Shown piece after piece: positions 1 to 5,737 of a stretch of DNA of 7,264 bases. Under the pieces are notes generated by a model. It did not search any database and was not told the origin of the DNA. It saw only the letters and a list, made by a program, of their open reading frames with translations. The stretch is from Betaproteobacteria bacterium (lineage in GTDB: Bacteria > Pseudomonadota > Gammaproteobacteria > Burkholderiales > Burkholderiaceae_C): NCBI GenBank assembly GCA_009922295.1, contig RFWA01000120.1:1-7264 (forward strand), written 5' to 3'. A program made the translations under genes and the position numbers. Each line of letters begins with the position of its first letter. The stretch's first letter is position 1.

Positions 1-1457
1 ATGCCGACGCGCTGGCCCTGTTTATTGTTGAGCCCGAATGGCTGCAAAGCCCTGAGTGCGATGGCAGCCACGTCGATTTTGCATTGGCCTGCTTGACTGA
101 GCTGCGCGGCGCACTGGCTGCTCGCGGCCTGCCGCTATTGGTGCGTGTCGGCTCTGCCGTGCCCGTGCTGGCGCAGTTGCACGCCGAGTTGGCCTTCACC
201 CACCTGCTCAGTCACGAAGAAACCGGCCCAGGTTGGTCGTATGCGCGCGATCTGCGGGTTGCATCCTGGTGCAAAGGTAAGCGCATCCTGTGGCAAGAGT
301 TCACCCAGACCGGGGTGGTGCGTCGCCTGCGCAGCCGCACCGGCTGGGCACAACGTTGGCAGGCGCGCATGGATGCGCCTTTGCAGTTGCTGAGCGGCAG
401 ATTTACCCCCGCTGTGCCCCTAGATCAACCTGAGTTACCCACACTGGCCGGCTTGGGGCTGGCACCGCACGGCAAAGCCCTGCAAGCGGCCGGCGAGAAA
501 GCCGCGCGTCACACGCTGAAGAGTTTTTTGCAAGTGCGCGGCTACGACTACCGCCATGCACTCTCGAGCCCCTTGAGCGCCGAAGAAGGCTGTAGCCGCC
601 TGAGCCCTCACCTGGCCTTTGGCAGCTTGTCGATGCGTACCGTGCACCAGGCCACCGAAGTGGCCATTGGCAACACGCCCGACCGCGCACTGGCCTATGC
701 GTTACGCGGCTTTGCAGGGCGGCTGCGCTGGCACTGCCATTTCATGCAAAAGCTTGAAGACGAACCCAGCATCGAGTTTCGCAACTTTGCCCGTGTGTGC
801 GACGGCCTGCGCGAGAACGACTTCAACGATGCCACCTTCACCGCCTGGTGCGAGGGTCGTACCGGCTACCCCATGGTGGACGCGTGCATGCGATCGCTGG
901 TTGCGACCGGCTGGCTCAACTTCCGCATGCGGGCCATGCTCGTGAGCTTTGCCAGCTACCACCTGTGGCTGCACTGGCGGCAAACAGGCTTGTTTCTGGC
1001 GCGTCGGTTTCTGGACTACGAGCCCGGCATCCACTGGAGCCAGATGCAAATGCAAAGCGGCACCACCGGCATCAACACGCTGCGCATGTATTCGCCCACC
1101 AAACAGGCGCTAGACCAGGATCCTGAGGGCCTGTTTATTCGCCGCTGGGTACCCGAGCTCTCTAAAGTACCTCTGCCGTACCTTGCGACACCGTGGAAGA
1201 TGGAAGAGTCTGTGCAGCGCGTAGCAGCTTGCAAGATCGGCGTGGACTACCCGCAGCCCATCGTCGATGACAAGGCAGCGATGAAGGCGGCCAAAGACCG
1301 GATGCAACAATCGCGTGAAGAAGCTGGTGCTGTGCTCGCCCGCCATGGCTCCCGAAAAAGCGGCTTGCCACCCTCAGGCCAACGGCGTAAAGCAGCGCCC
1401 AAGCGCAAGGTGGAAGCACCACCCAGCCCGTCTGGGCAAGGCGACCTGTTTGCCTGA
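1..1457 (+). CDS. Cryptochrome/photolyase-family FAD protein, 5'-truncated by window edge
   Basis: The frame is open from the first base; the first whole codon is at position 3 and 484 residues are visible. The opening residues (ADALALFIVEPEW) match the second strand of a photolyase antenna domain, so I estimate about 30 N-terminal residues are missing. An internal TTG at 84 is not the start. The FAD-binding half is clear: RLRWHCHF near visible residue 240, GRTGYPMVDACMR near 286, then GWLNFRMRAML, and FIRRWVPEL near 378. A gapless reading against E. coli photolyase puts Arg where Glu274 contacts the lesion, His for the FAD-facing Asn378, Asn for Trp306 and Met for both Trp382 and Trp384; Trp277 and Trp359 are kept. 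It therefore belongs to a divergent subgroup; repair activity versus light sensing is open. The last 40 residues are basic and Pro-rich and end in QGDLFA. A DUF2256 gene follows 17 nt downstream. Confidence 0.9.
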   Translation, partial: ADALALFIVEPEWLQSPECDGSHVDFALACLTELRGALAARGLPLLVRVGSAVPVLAQLHAELAFTHLLSHEETGPGWSYARDLRVASWCKGKRILWQEFTQTGVVRRLRSRTGWAQRWQARMDAPLQLLSGRFTPAVPLDQPELPTLAGLGLAPHGKALQAAGEKAARHTLKSFLQVRGYDYRHALSSPLSAEEGCSRLSPHLAFGSLSMRTVHQATEVAIGNTPDRALAYALRGFAGRLRWHCHFMQKLEDEPSIEFRNFARVCDGLRENDFNDATFTAWCEGRTGYPMVDACMRSLVATGWLNFRMRAMLVSFASYHLWLHWRQTGLFLARRFLDYEPGIHWSQMQMQSGTTGINTLRMYSPTKQALDQDPEGLFIRRWVPELSKVPLPYLATPWKMEESVQRVAACKIGVDYPQPIVDDKAAMKAAKDRMQQSREEAGAVLARHGSRKSGLPPSGQRRKAAPKRKVEAPPSPSGQGDLFA

Positions 1458-1474
1458 ACCGCACAACCCAGTGT

Positions 1475-1639
1475 ATGAAGAGCGACTTCAAAGGCAATAA
1501 ACAATCGCTGCCCAGCAAGCTCTGCGCAGTATGCGGGCGCACCATGACGTGGCGCAAGGCATGGGCCAAAAACTGGGACTCGGTGTTGTACTGCTCCGAT
1601 GCCTGCCGAGCCAAGAAGACCAACAAAAAAGCACCGTAA
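1475..1639 (+). CDS. DUF2256 four-cysteine small protein
   Basis: A 54-residue reading frame starts at ATG 1475 and ends at TAA 1637-1639. It carries Cys17-x2-Cys20 and Cys40-x3-Cys44, a four-cysteine set expected to bind zinc. Between and around them are the residues I associate with the DUF2256 family: LPSK before the first pair, TWRKAWAKNWD in the middle and YCSDACR at the second pair. The ends are rich in Lys. The function of the family is not known to me. It lies 17 nt after the photolyase-like gene on the same strand without a convincing ribosome binding site, so translation may be coupled to that gene. From memory, DUF2256 genes often sit beside cryptochrome/photolyase-like genes, which favours a shared role, but this is inference. 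Confidence 0.85.
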   Translation: MKSDFKGNKQSLPSKLCAVCGRTMTWRKAWAKNWDSVLYCSDACRAKKTNKKAP

Positions 1640-1680
1640 CAGGCGCGAATCCAGTCATCGCTCTGGGCGTTCAGCTCGGT

Positions 1681-1694
1681 GCAGAGTCCTCTGC
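1681..1694. repeat. Short palindrome in convergent gap (6-bp arms)
   Basis: GCAGAG and CTCTGC flank the two bases TC, a perfect 6-bp-arm inverted repeat. It lies in the 243-nt gap between the DUF2256 gene and the converging marR-like gene. There is no T-run after it, so it is not a standard intrinsic terminator. It may be chance. Confidence 0.3.
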
Positions 1695-1760
1695 GCTGCA
1701 AGACTTCGAACCTTCGCAAGACGTGGTGCGGATGGCCGAAGTAATTGAAGAGCCGACGCA

Positions 1761-1778
1761 TGTTTGGTCAACCAAACA
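1761..1778. repeat. 18-bp near-palindrome in convergent gap (8-bp arms)
   Basis: TGTTTGGT and ACCAAACA are exact reverse complements separated by CA. The site sits between the ends of two converging genes. It could be a protein-binding site or a weak hairpin; no T-run follows on either strand. The rest of 1640-1882 shows no gene I can support. Confidence 0.45.
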
Positions 1779-1882
1779 ATGCATTGCAGTGGTCCTGGCG
1801 GCAATGCCCATTCACCAAGCACCTGCTCGGCTTTGACGACGGGGTGGACCCGCAGCGGCAGCGGGCAGGCTGATAGCCGTTT

Positions 1883-2356
1883 TCAAGCCATCTTGCGCAT
1901 CGGCTCGGGCAATTGCACCTCATCCCCCAAGTTCAGGCAAATTTTGTCGAGCACGTGGATGAAGGTTTCGACATCCTTGGCTGGGATGTCCTTGAGCATG
2001 CGTTGCAAAAATTCCAGGCGGATGCCCATGATGCGTTTAACCTGGGTATTGCCTTTGGGTGACAGCTTGACCCGCACCATGCGCGCGTCAAGGGAGTCCG
2101 GCGCCCGAATGATCAGCGCCTGGCGTTCCAGTTCCTTGAGCTGGCGGGTGATGGAGCCGGGGTCGACCCGAATCATCTGGATCAGGCTTTTCTGGCCGAT
2201 GCCTGGCTGCAGGTGGATCAGAAACAACAGGCGCCAGGCCGGCGCGCGCATCCCGGTCAGGGTCTCAAACTCCTGGATGCTGGCGTTATAGGCCTTGCCC
2301 AGCCGCAGAAATACCGAGGTGTACTGAAGTGAGTCGTCAAGAAAAGGCTGATTCAT
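1883..2356 (-). CDS. MarR-family transcriptional regulator
   Basis: A 157-residue winged-helix regulator of normal MarR length. Residues 1-50 form the N-terminal dimer helices. Residues 52-80 hold the helix-turn-helix: IGQKSLIQMIRVDPGSITRQ, then the recognition helix up to KELERQA. The wing follows at about 82-100 with the family signature D87-SLDAR and the VKLSPKG strand. Residues 103-145 form the C-terminal dimer helices. Such proteins usually repress a neighbouring gene set and are released by small, often phenolic or carboxylic, ligands. It is the last gene of the minus-strand set, 43 nt after the dioxygenase stop, so it would be made from the promoter it likely controls. Likely target sites are the inverted repeats at 5529-5549 and 5650-5670. 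The ligand is unknown. The ATG at 2356 is the natural family start. Confidence 0.93.
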   Translation of the reverse strand: MNQPFLDDSLQYTSVFLRLGKAYNASIQEFETLTGMRAPAWRLLFLIHLQPGIGQKSLIQMIRVDPGSITRQLKELERQALIIRAPDSLDARMVRVKLSPKGNTQVKRIMGIRLEFLQRMLKDIPAKDVETFIHVLDKICLNLGDEVQLPEPMRKMA

Positions 2357-2399
2357 GGTCGCCCGACTGTAACTGCAGCCCCTCGCCCTTCGGCCTGCG

Positions 2400-3896
2400 T
2401 CAGTTCAGTACCGGCGTGCGGTGCTCCCCTTGCAGCCGGTCGCCCTCGATCCAACAGGCATGGGTGCCTACCCCCATGCGTTCGGGCAGGATGATGCGCG
2501 CCACCGGACCTGCAGCGATGTCGTCGGCGCGCAGCACCATGATTTCAGACGTATTGGCGTTCATGTCGGCCATCATGGTGATGACATAGCCGTCATCTTC
2601 CGCCCGCGCGTTGATGGCGCGTGCCACCTGCGGTTCGCTGCCGTAGCGGCCCGCGCCGTATTCATAACGGGCGGTCTTGCCGCTGAGCAGGTCAAAGCGC
2701 TTGAGCCCGGAAAACAACCAATCCCCTTTTTTGTACAGCACGTTGTAGCTGTAGCGGTAGGGCCGGCCGACGTAGTCGTTGCTGCACACCGGGAACTCGC
2801 TGATTTCGTCGTCCAGGCGTTCCTCGACGGTACGGCCGGTCTTGAGATTAAAACGCCAGCGGTGCATCAAGGTCGGGTTGTTGTGCTTGTCCAGGTTAGC
2901 GCGAATACGCTCATAGATGTTGCCCGCAGCGTTGACCGGCACCGTCTGGTACTTCGGCATGATGCAGCCATCCATGATCACCTCATCACCGGCTTCATGG
3001 CAGTTGGTAATGTGCAAGATATAGCAGGGTGAGGCCTCAAACCAGCGCACGGATGCGTTGTTGCCATGGCGCGGCAGCACGCCAAAGCGGGCCGGCTGGT
3101 CGCGGTTGAAGATCAGTTTGTGTTCGCCGCGTTTGAGCCCCTCGGGCTCGAAATAAAGCGGAAGGTCGTGCAACACTGTGAAGTTCTGCGTGATGCCGAG
3201 GTCATGTGGCCAGCGGGAGCCCGGCAGTTCAATGGGCACGTAGTGCACCAGTTTGTTGTTGCGATCGATGATGCCGTAGTTCATGTAGGGCGGCTTTTCA
3301 GGGTAATTGAAAAACATCATCTCGCCGGTGAAATTGTCTACCTTGTAGTGCGAGGCCACGCCCTCGGGCACGCTGCGCGCCCAGGCCGGGTCGGGCCCCA
3401 GCGTCTCCAGGGTGATTGGGTCCAGGCGCCAGGGCTCACTGCCTTGCGACATGCTGGCGAGCAGCTTGCCGGCGTGGCATTTGATGTCCGTGCCGGCGTT
3501 GTCTTTCATCGCGCCCATGGCGCCCCAGCCCCGTCGCGCCGCCAGGTCGGGCCGCAGCATGCCCGGCCACAGTGAGCGGCCGGCGGCCTGCTCCGCTAAA
3601 TAGCCAGTGGTTCGGACAAAGCGGTTGCGGTACGTCGCCTTGCCGTTCTCGAACAACATCGCGTGCAGCATGCCATCGCCGTCAAACGGGTGATAGACAC
3701 CCAGCGGCTCGTGGACCTGGTTGTGGTGATTGCGCACAAACATGCCATGCAAGTCACGCGGTATCTCGCCGATCACTTGCAAGCTCTCTGTGTCTGCGTT
3801 GTATTCCCGCGCGTTAGAAGCGTAGGGACCGCTCAGGTAGGGGTTGTCGTTGTCAGGGTTGATGGTGAGGCGAACCTCATTGACGATGTCGAGCAT
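2400..3896 (-). CDS. Carotenoid-oxygenase-family (RPE65/lignostilbene-type) dioxygenase
   Basis: This 498-residue protein has the length and order of the seven-bladed propeller carotenoid cleavage oxygenases, non-haem iron enzymes that split a C=C bond with O2 to give two carbonyl products. The four iron-binding histidines fit His183 (ASHYKVD), His231 (WPHDLGITQNF), His295 (YILHITN) and His479 (GTHACW). Second-shell glutamates fit Glu301 and Glu367 (SEFP). The early FDGDGM motif is at residues 71-76. There is no signal peptide, so it acts in the cytoplasm. Family members cleave carotenoids, apocarotenoids, lignostilbene or isoeugenol-like phenylpropenes; I cannot tell which from the sequence. 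Two hydrolases and a MarR regulator in the same operon, with no carotenoid genes in view, lean toward catabolism of an aromatic or terpenoid alkene. AAAGG about 10 nt before ATG 3896 supports the start. Confidence 0.93.
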   Translation of the reverse strand: MLDIVNEVRLTINPDNDNPYLSGPYASNAREYNADTESLQVIGEIPRDLHGMFVRNHHNQVHEPLGVYHPFDGDGMLHAMLFENGKATYRNRFVRTTGYLAEQAAGRSLWPGMLRPDLAARRGWGAMGAMKDNAGTDIKCHAGKLLASMSQGSEPWRLDPITLETLGPDPAWARSVPEGVASHYKVDNFTGEMMFFNYPEKPPYMNYGIIDRNNKLVHYVPIELPGSRWPHDLGITQNFTVLHDLPLYFEPEGLKRGEHKLIFNRDQPARFGVLPRHGNNASVRWFEASPCYILHITNCHEAGDEVIMDGCIMPKYQTVPVNAAGNIYERIRANLDKHNNPTLMHRWRFNLKTGRTVEERLDDEISEFPVCSNDYVGRPYRYSYNVLYKKGDWLFSGLKRFDLLSGKTARYEYGAGRYGSEPQVARAINARAEDDGYVITMMADMNANTSEIMVLRADDIAAGPVARIILPERMGVGTHACWIEGDRLQGEHRTPVLN

Positions 3897-3914
3897 GGGT
3901 GGCGCCTTTCGGGC

Positions 3915-3937
3915 TTATTGCGAGTTCTTATTGGGAG
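3915..3937. repeat. Tandem imperfect 10-bp direct repeat before the dioxygenase gene
   Basis: TTATTGCGAG and TTATTGGGAG (9 of 10 the same) are spaced by TTC in the 75-nt gap between hydrolase B and the dioxygenase gene. The 13-bp period does not match a helical turn well. It may be chance or a remnant of local duplication. Confidence 0.3.
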
Positions 3938-3956
3938 TGCGTTGTTGGGTATCGAG

Positions 3957-3971
3957 CCGGTTTGGCACCGG
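3957..3971. repeat. Small hairpin directly after the hydrolase B stop
   Basis: CCGGT and ACCGG are separated by TTGGC, giving a 5-bp GC-rich stem that abuts the stop codon of hydrolase B. No T-run follows on the minus strand, so it is more likely an intercistronic or mRNA-processing hairpin than a terminator. Confidence 0.3.
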
Positions 3972-4664
3972 TCAGCCGGCCAGCACCCAGTCGGCCAGCG
4001 TGCGGGCGAGCTCCGTCGGCTTTTCCATGGGGACCAGGTGGCCGGCGCCGTGGATCAGCACCTGATGCGCACCCGGGATGGCTTTGGCGTAGGCCATGAC
4101 CTCGGGCGTGAAGGCCTGGTCGTGGGAACTGCTGACGATCAGGGTAGGTCGGCGTCCATCCAGCAGGGTGGATCGATCTGGGCGTGACATCGTGGCACGA
4201 ATGTGTGCGCTGAACCGCGCGGCGCCATAGTCGCGCACCATGGCCTTGCGCGCTGCCATCAGGGCTTCATTGCCGAGGCTGTCCGGATGAAAAGCATTGG
4301 CCGCCTGGGCATCGATCATCTCGAAGTAGCGGCCCTGCGCCACCGCCTCCAACGCCACCTGGCGTTTGGCCGCCGCCGCAGGGCTTTCGCCAGCGGGCGA
4401 GGTACAAATCATGGCGATGCCCTGCACCCGTTCAGGCACGGCCGCCAACAGGGCCATCGCCACGTAACCGCCAAACGAGAAGCCGGCCAGCCAAAAGCGC
4501 TCGGGTAGCGCCGGCAGCAGGGCCTGGGCGATCTCATCCACCGAGGGCAGCGCCGGGTTATCCAGGGCTATACCCAACACATCGGGCGGTAGCTCGGAGA
4601 CGACCTGGTCAAACACCGCCCGGGTGTTGTTCAAGCCGGGTATCAGCACCAGGGAAGGGGTCAT
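3972..4664 (-). CDS. Alpha/beta hydrolase B (serine hydrolase)
   Basis: A 230-residue alpha/beta hydrolase, near the minimum size of the fold. From the chosen ATG the first strand is SLVLIPG (4-10). The nucleophile elbow is GFSFGG with Ser63, the acid is Asp182 in SSSHDQAFTP, and the base is His209 in GAGHLVPMEKP. The oxyanion strand reads IPG-LNN rather than the common HG, and the usual DxxGxGxS strand-4 motif is degenerate, so it is a different subfamily from hydrolase A and not a recent copy of it. The frame extends to a TTG at 4712, but ATG 4664 leaves the normal short lead before the first strand and follows a GAAAG stretch; I prefer it, with moderate certainty. It has no signal peptide. 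As second gene of the putative operon it may hydrolyse an ester, lactone or diketone linked to the dioxygenase step; the substrate is unknown. Confidence 0.88.
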   Translation of the reverse strand: MTPSLVLIPGLNNTRAVFDQVVSELPPDVLGIALDNPALPSVDEIAQALLPALPERFWLAGFSFGGYVAMALLAAVPERVQGIAMICTSPAGESPAAAAKRQVALEAVAQGRYFEMIDAQAANAFHPDSLGNEALMAARKAMVRDYGAARFSAHIRATMSRPDRSTLLDGRRPTLIVSSSHDQAFTPEVMAYAKAIPGAHQVLIHGAGHLVPMEKPTELARTLADWVLAG

Positions 4665-4717
4665 GCAAAAGCTTTCATTCGTTGTCCCTGAGTGATCGGT
4701 CTGCACCAACAAGCCGT

Positions 4718-5515
4718 TTACGAGACGCTGGCGAGTGCCCGGTCTAGAAAGTCGTGCACCACCCGGTGGTATTCCTCATGGCGTTCGCCCCAACCGTAAT
4801 GGCCCACACCCTTCAGCTCATGGAACTCGCCGCGCGGCATCATCTGCGACATCTGCTTCATCACTGATGCTGGGCAGGTCAGGTCCAGTTCGCCAGCAAT
4901 GCACAGGACAGGCATGCGCAGGCGGGCAGGCACGTCGTCTTCCAGGTACTGGGCAATCGCCTGGATCGCTTTCTGGAAGGTGGCACCCTTCATCATGCGG
5001 ATGTTGTAGAGCGCATGGTCGAGCGCCGGGTCAGAGGCGCCTGGGCCCATCATGGTCCGCAGCAGGGCGGGCGCATAGTCAGCAATCGATTGCCCCTGGG
5101 TCAGCGGCGCCACACGGGTTCGCATGAAGTCCTCCTGCCATTGTTGGCCGGAGTGGTTGAAAGTGTGTGCCGTGGCGGACAGCACCAGGGCCTGAATGCG
5201 TTCGGGCTGCTGGTCGGCCACCTTCTGCGCCACCATGCCGCCCATGCTGTGACCCAGCAGCACGTTGTGGCGTGTGCAGGTCGCGTCGATCAACCGGTTG
5301 ACCATCTCGGCCATCCCGGGAATGGTGACTGACCCGGGCACCTCAGAAATGCCGTACCCCGGTGCGTCACAGGCGACCACCCGAAAGCCATGCGCGACAA
5401 AGCGTTCGATCGTGAACCGGAAATACTCCTTTGACCCGTAGGCGCCGTGCAACAGGTAGAGCGTGGTGTCGGATTCGCCGCTGACCATGTAGTCAGGAAG
5501 TCGGTAGGCGCGCAT
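4718..5515 (-). CDS. Alpha/beta hydrolase A (serine hydrolase), first gene of operon
   Basis: A 265-residue alpha/beta hydrolase with a complete set of motifs: oxyanion HGAYG at 23-27, DAPGYGISE at 50-58, nucleophile elbow GHSMGG with Ser90, acid Asp211 in GELDLTCP, and base His239 in GVGHYGW. Residues 115-195 form the cap region. The pattern is that of MhpC/haloperoxidase-type hydrolases, which act on C-C, ester or lactone bonds; the exact reaction cannot be assigned. The frame opens at 5563, but that ATG lies between the -35 and -10 elements of the promoter at 5551-5580. ATG 5515 has AGGA (AAAAGGAC context) 8 nt before it and starts a normal N-terminus, so it is chosen over 5563 and 5533. 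Stop TAA at 4718 is 53 nt before hydrolase B. No signal peptide is seen, so it is cytoplasmic. Confidence 0.9.
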   Translation of the reverse strand: MRAYRLPDYMVSGESDTTLYLLHGAYGSKEYFRFTIERFVAHGFRVVACDAPGYGISEVPGSVTIPGMAEMVNRLIDATCTRHNVLLGHSMGGMVAQKVADQQPERIQALVLSATAHTFNHSGQQWQEDFMRTRVAPLTQGQSIADYAPALLRTMMGPGASDPALDHALYNIRMMKGATFQKAIQAIAQYLEDDVPARLRMPVLCIAGELDLTCPASVMKQMSQMMPRGEFHELKGVGHYGWGERHEEYHRVVHDFLDRALASVS

Positions 5516-5523
5516 GGTGCTTG

Positions 5524-5527
5524 TCCT
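5524..5527 (-). promoter_or_regulatory. Ribosome binding site that sets the hydrolase A start
   Basis: On the minus strand AGGA within AAAAGGAC lies 8 nt upstream of ATG 5515. Neither of the two in-frame upstream ATGs (5533, 5563) has a comparable site. Confidence 0.7.
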
Positions 5528-5528
5528 T

Positions 5529-5549
5529 TTCATTGTTCGCAGCAATGAA
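5529..5549. promoter_or_regulatory. Candidate MarR operator O1 (21-bp perfect inverted repeat)
   Basis: TTCATTG and CAATGAA are exact reverse complements separated by 7 nt. The site covers the region from about -5 to +15 relative to the predicted minus-strand start of transcription and reaches the ribosome binding site. Length and placement fit a MarR-family operator that blocks the operon. The link to the MarR protein encoded in the same operon is inference. Confidence 0.55.
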
Positions 5550-5550
5550 T

Positions 5551-5580
5551 ATTTTAAGGTCATGCTTTTCCCGCTGTCAA
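5551..5580 (-). promoter_or_regulatory. Sigma70-type promoter for the hydrolase-dioxygenase-MarR operon
   Basis: Read on the minus strand, a perfect TTGACA (-35, plus 5575-5580) is followed by an 18-nt spacer and TAAAAT (-10, plus 5551-5556, five of six consensus bases). The start of transcription would be near 5544, leaving an untranslated leader of about 28 nt before ATG 5515. This is the best promoter match in the window. Confidence 0.7.
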
Positions 5581-5619
5581 AGAATACTGGTTTTGTTGAG
5601 CTATTGCTAATGTTTGGCC

Positions 5620-5651
5620 GTTAATTTGGCTTTCCAGCCCATTAAATTAAC
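5620..5651. repeat. Inverted repeat midway between the divergent promoters
   Basis: GTTAATTT and AAATTAAC are exact reverse complements with 16 nt between them, in an AT-rich stretch located between the two -35 elements. It could be an additional regulator site or a DNA-bending element. The spacing is long for a MarR operator. Confidence 0.4.
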
Positions 5652-5670
5652 AGTTGTCAAAAGCAATGAT
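5650..5670. promoter_or_regulatory. Candidate MarR operator O2 (degenerate copy of O1)
   Basis: TTG-N7-CAATGA repeats the core geometry of the site at 5529-5549: the 8-nt string AGCAATGA is identical and the 7-nt spacer is kept, while the left arm is only 4 of 7 conserved. It overlaps the predicted -35 of the opposite promoter, as expected if one regulator controls both directions. Confidence 0.4.
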
Positions 5671-5682
5671 TTACGCTAAATT
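5654..5682 (+). promoter_or_regulatory. Probable promoter for the Bug receptor gene
   Basis: TTGTCA (5654-5659, five of six) and TAAATT (5677-5682, four of six) are separated by 17 nt. The leader would be about 49 nt. The -10 overlaps a 13-bp near-palindrome at 5669-5681 (ATTTA-CGC-TAAAT), a possible further operator half. Confidence 0.45.
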
Positions 5683-5691
5683 TATTAAGTC

Positions 5692-5707
5692 AAGGGCGTC
5701 GGCCCTT
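5692..5707 (+). other. Hairpin in the leader of the Bug gene
   Basis: AAGGGC and GCCCTT enclose a 4-nt loop GTCG, a strong 6-bp stem directly after the predicted transcription start. No T-run follows, so termination is unlikely; it may stabilise the 5' end of the mRNA or be incidental. Confidence 0.4.
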
Positions 5708-5725
5708 CCTCTATGCCTCAACCCG

Positions 5726-5731
5726 AAAGGA
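5726..5731 (+). promoter_or_regulatory. Ribosome binding site that sets the Bug gene start
   Basis: AAAGGA lies 6 nt before ATG 5738. It decides against the longer frame that opens with TTG at 5654, which would place 28 non-secretory residues before the signal peptide and overlap the promoter. Confidence 0.75.
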
Positions 5732-5737
5732 CCCGCC

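Noticed and set aside
1162..1761. Long minus-strand open frame of 199 codons
   Set aside because: Most of it is antisense to the well-supported photolyase-like gene and the DUF2256 gene, and its translation matches no family I recognise.
1760..1873. 37-codon plus-strand frame in the convergent gap, considered as a small gene
   Set aside because: No ribosome binding site, no recognised motif, and length expected by chance; kept only as a remark in the findings.
2421..3575. Plus-strand open frames of 203 and 169 codons
   Set aside because: They are mirror frames of the carotenoid-oxygenase-family gene, whose four histidines and glutamates prove the minus strand is coding.
3663..4187. Plus-strand open frame of 174 codons
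   Set aside because: It lies antisense across the dioxygenase start and the hydrolase B end, lacks a ribosome binding site and shows no domain.
4665..4712. Longer N-terminus for hydrolase B from TTG 4712
   Set aside because: The extra 16 residues show no family feature and a TTG start is less likely than the ATG just before the first strand; not fully excluded.
3972..5515. The two hydrolases as a recent tandem duplication
   Set aside because: Their nucleophile elbows (GFSFGG and GHSMGG), oxyanion motifs and cap regions differ clearly, so they are distinct subfamilies.
5654..5737. Longer N-terminus for the Bug protein from TTG 5654
   Set aside because: It would bury the signal peptide, overlap the predicted promoter, and ignore the good ribosome binding site before ATG 5738.
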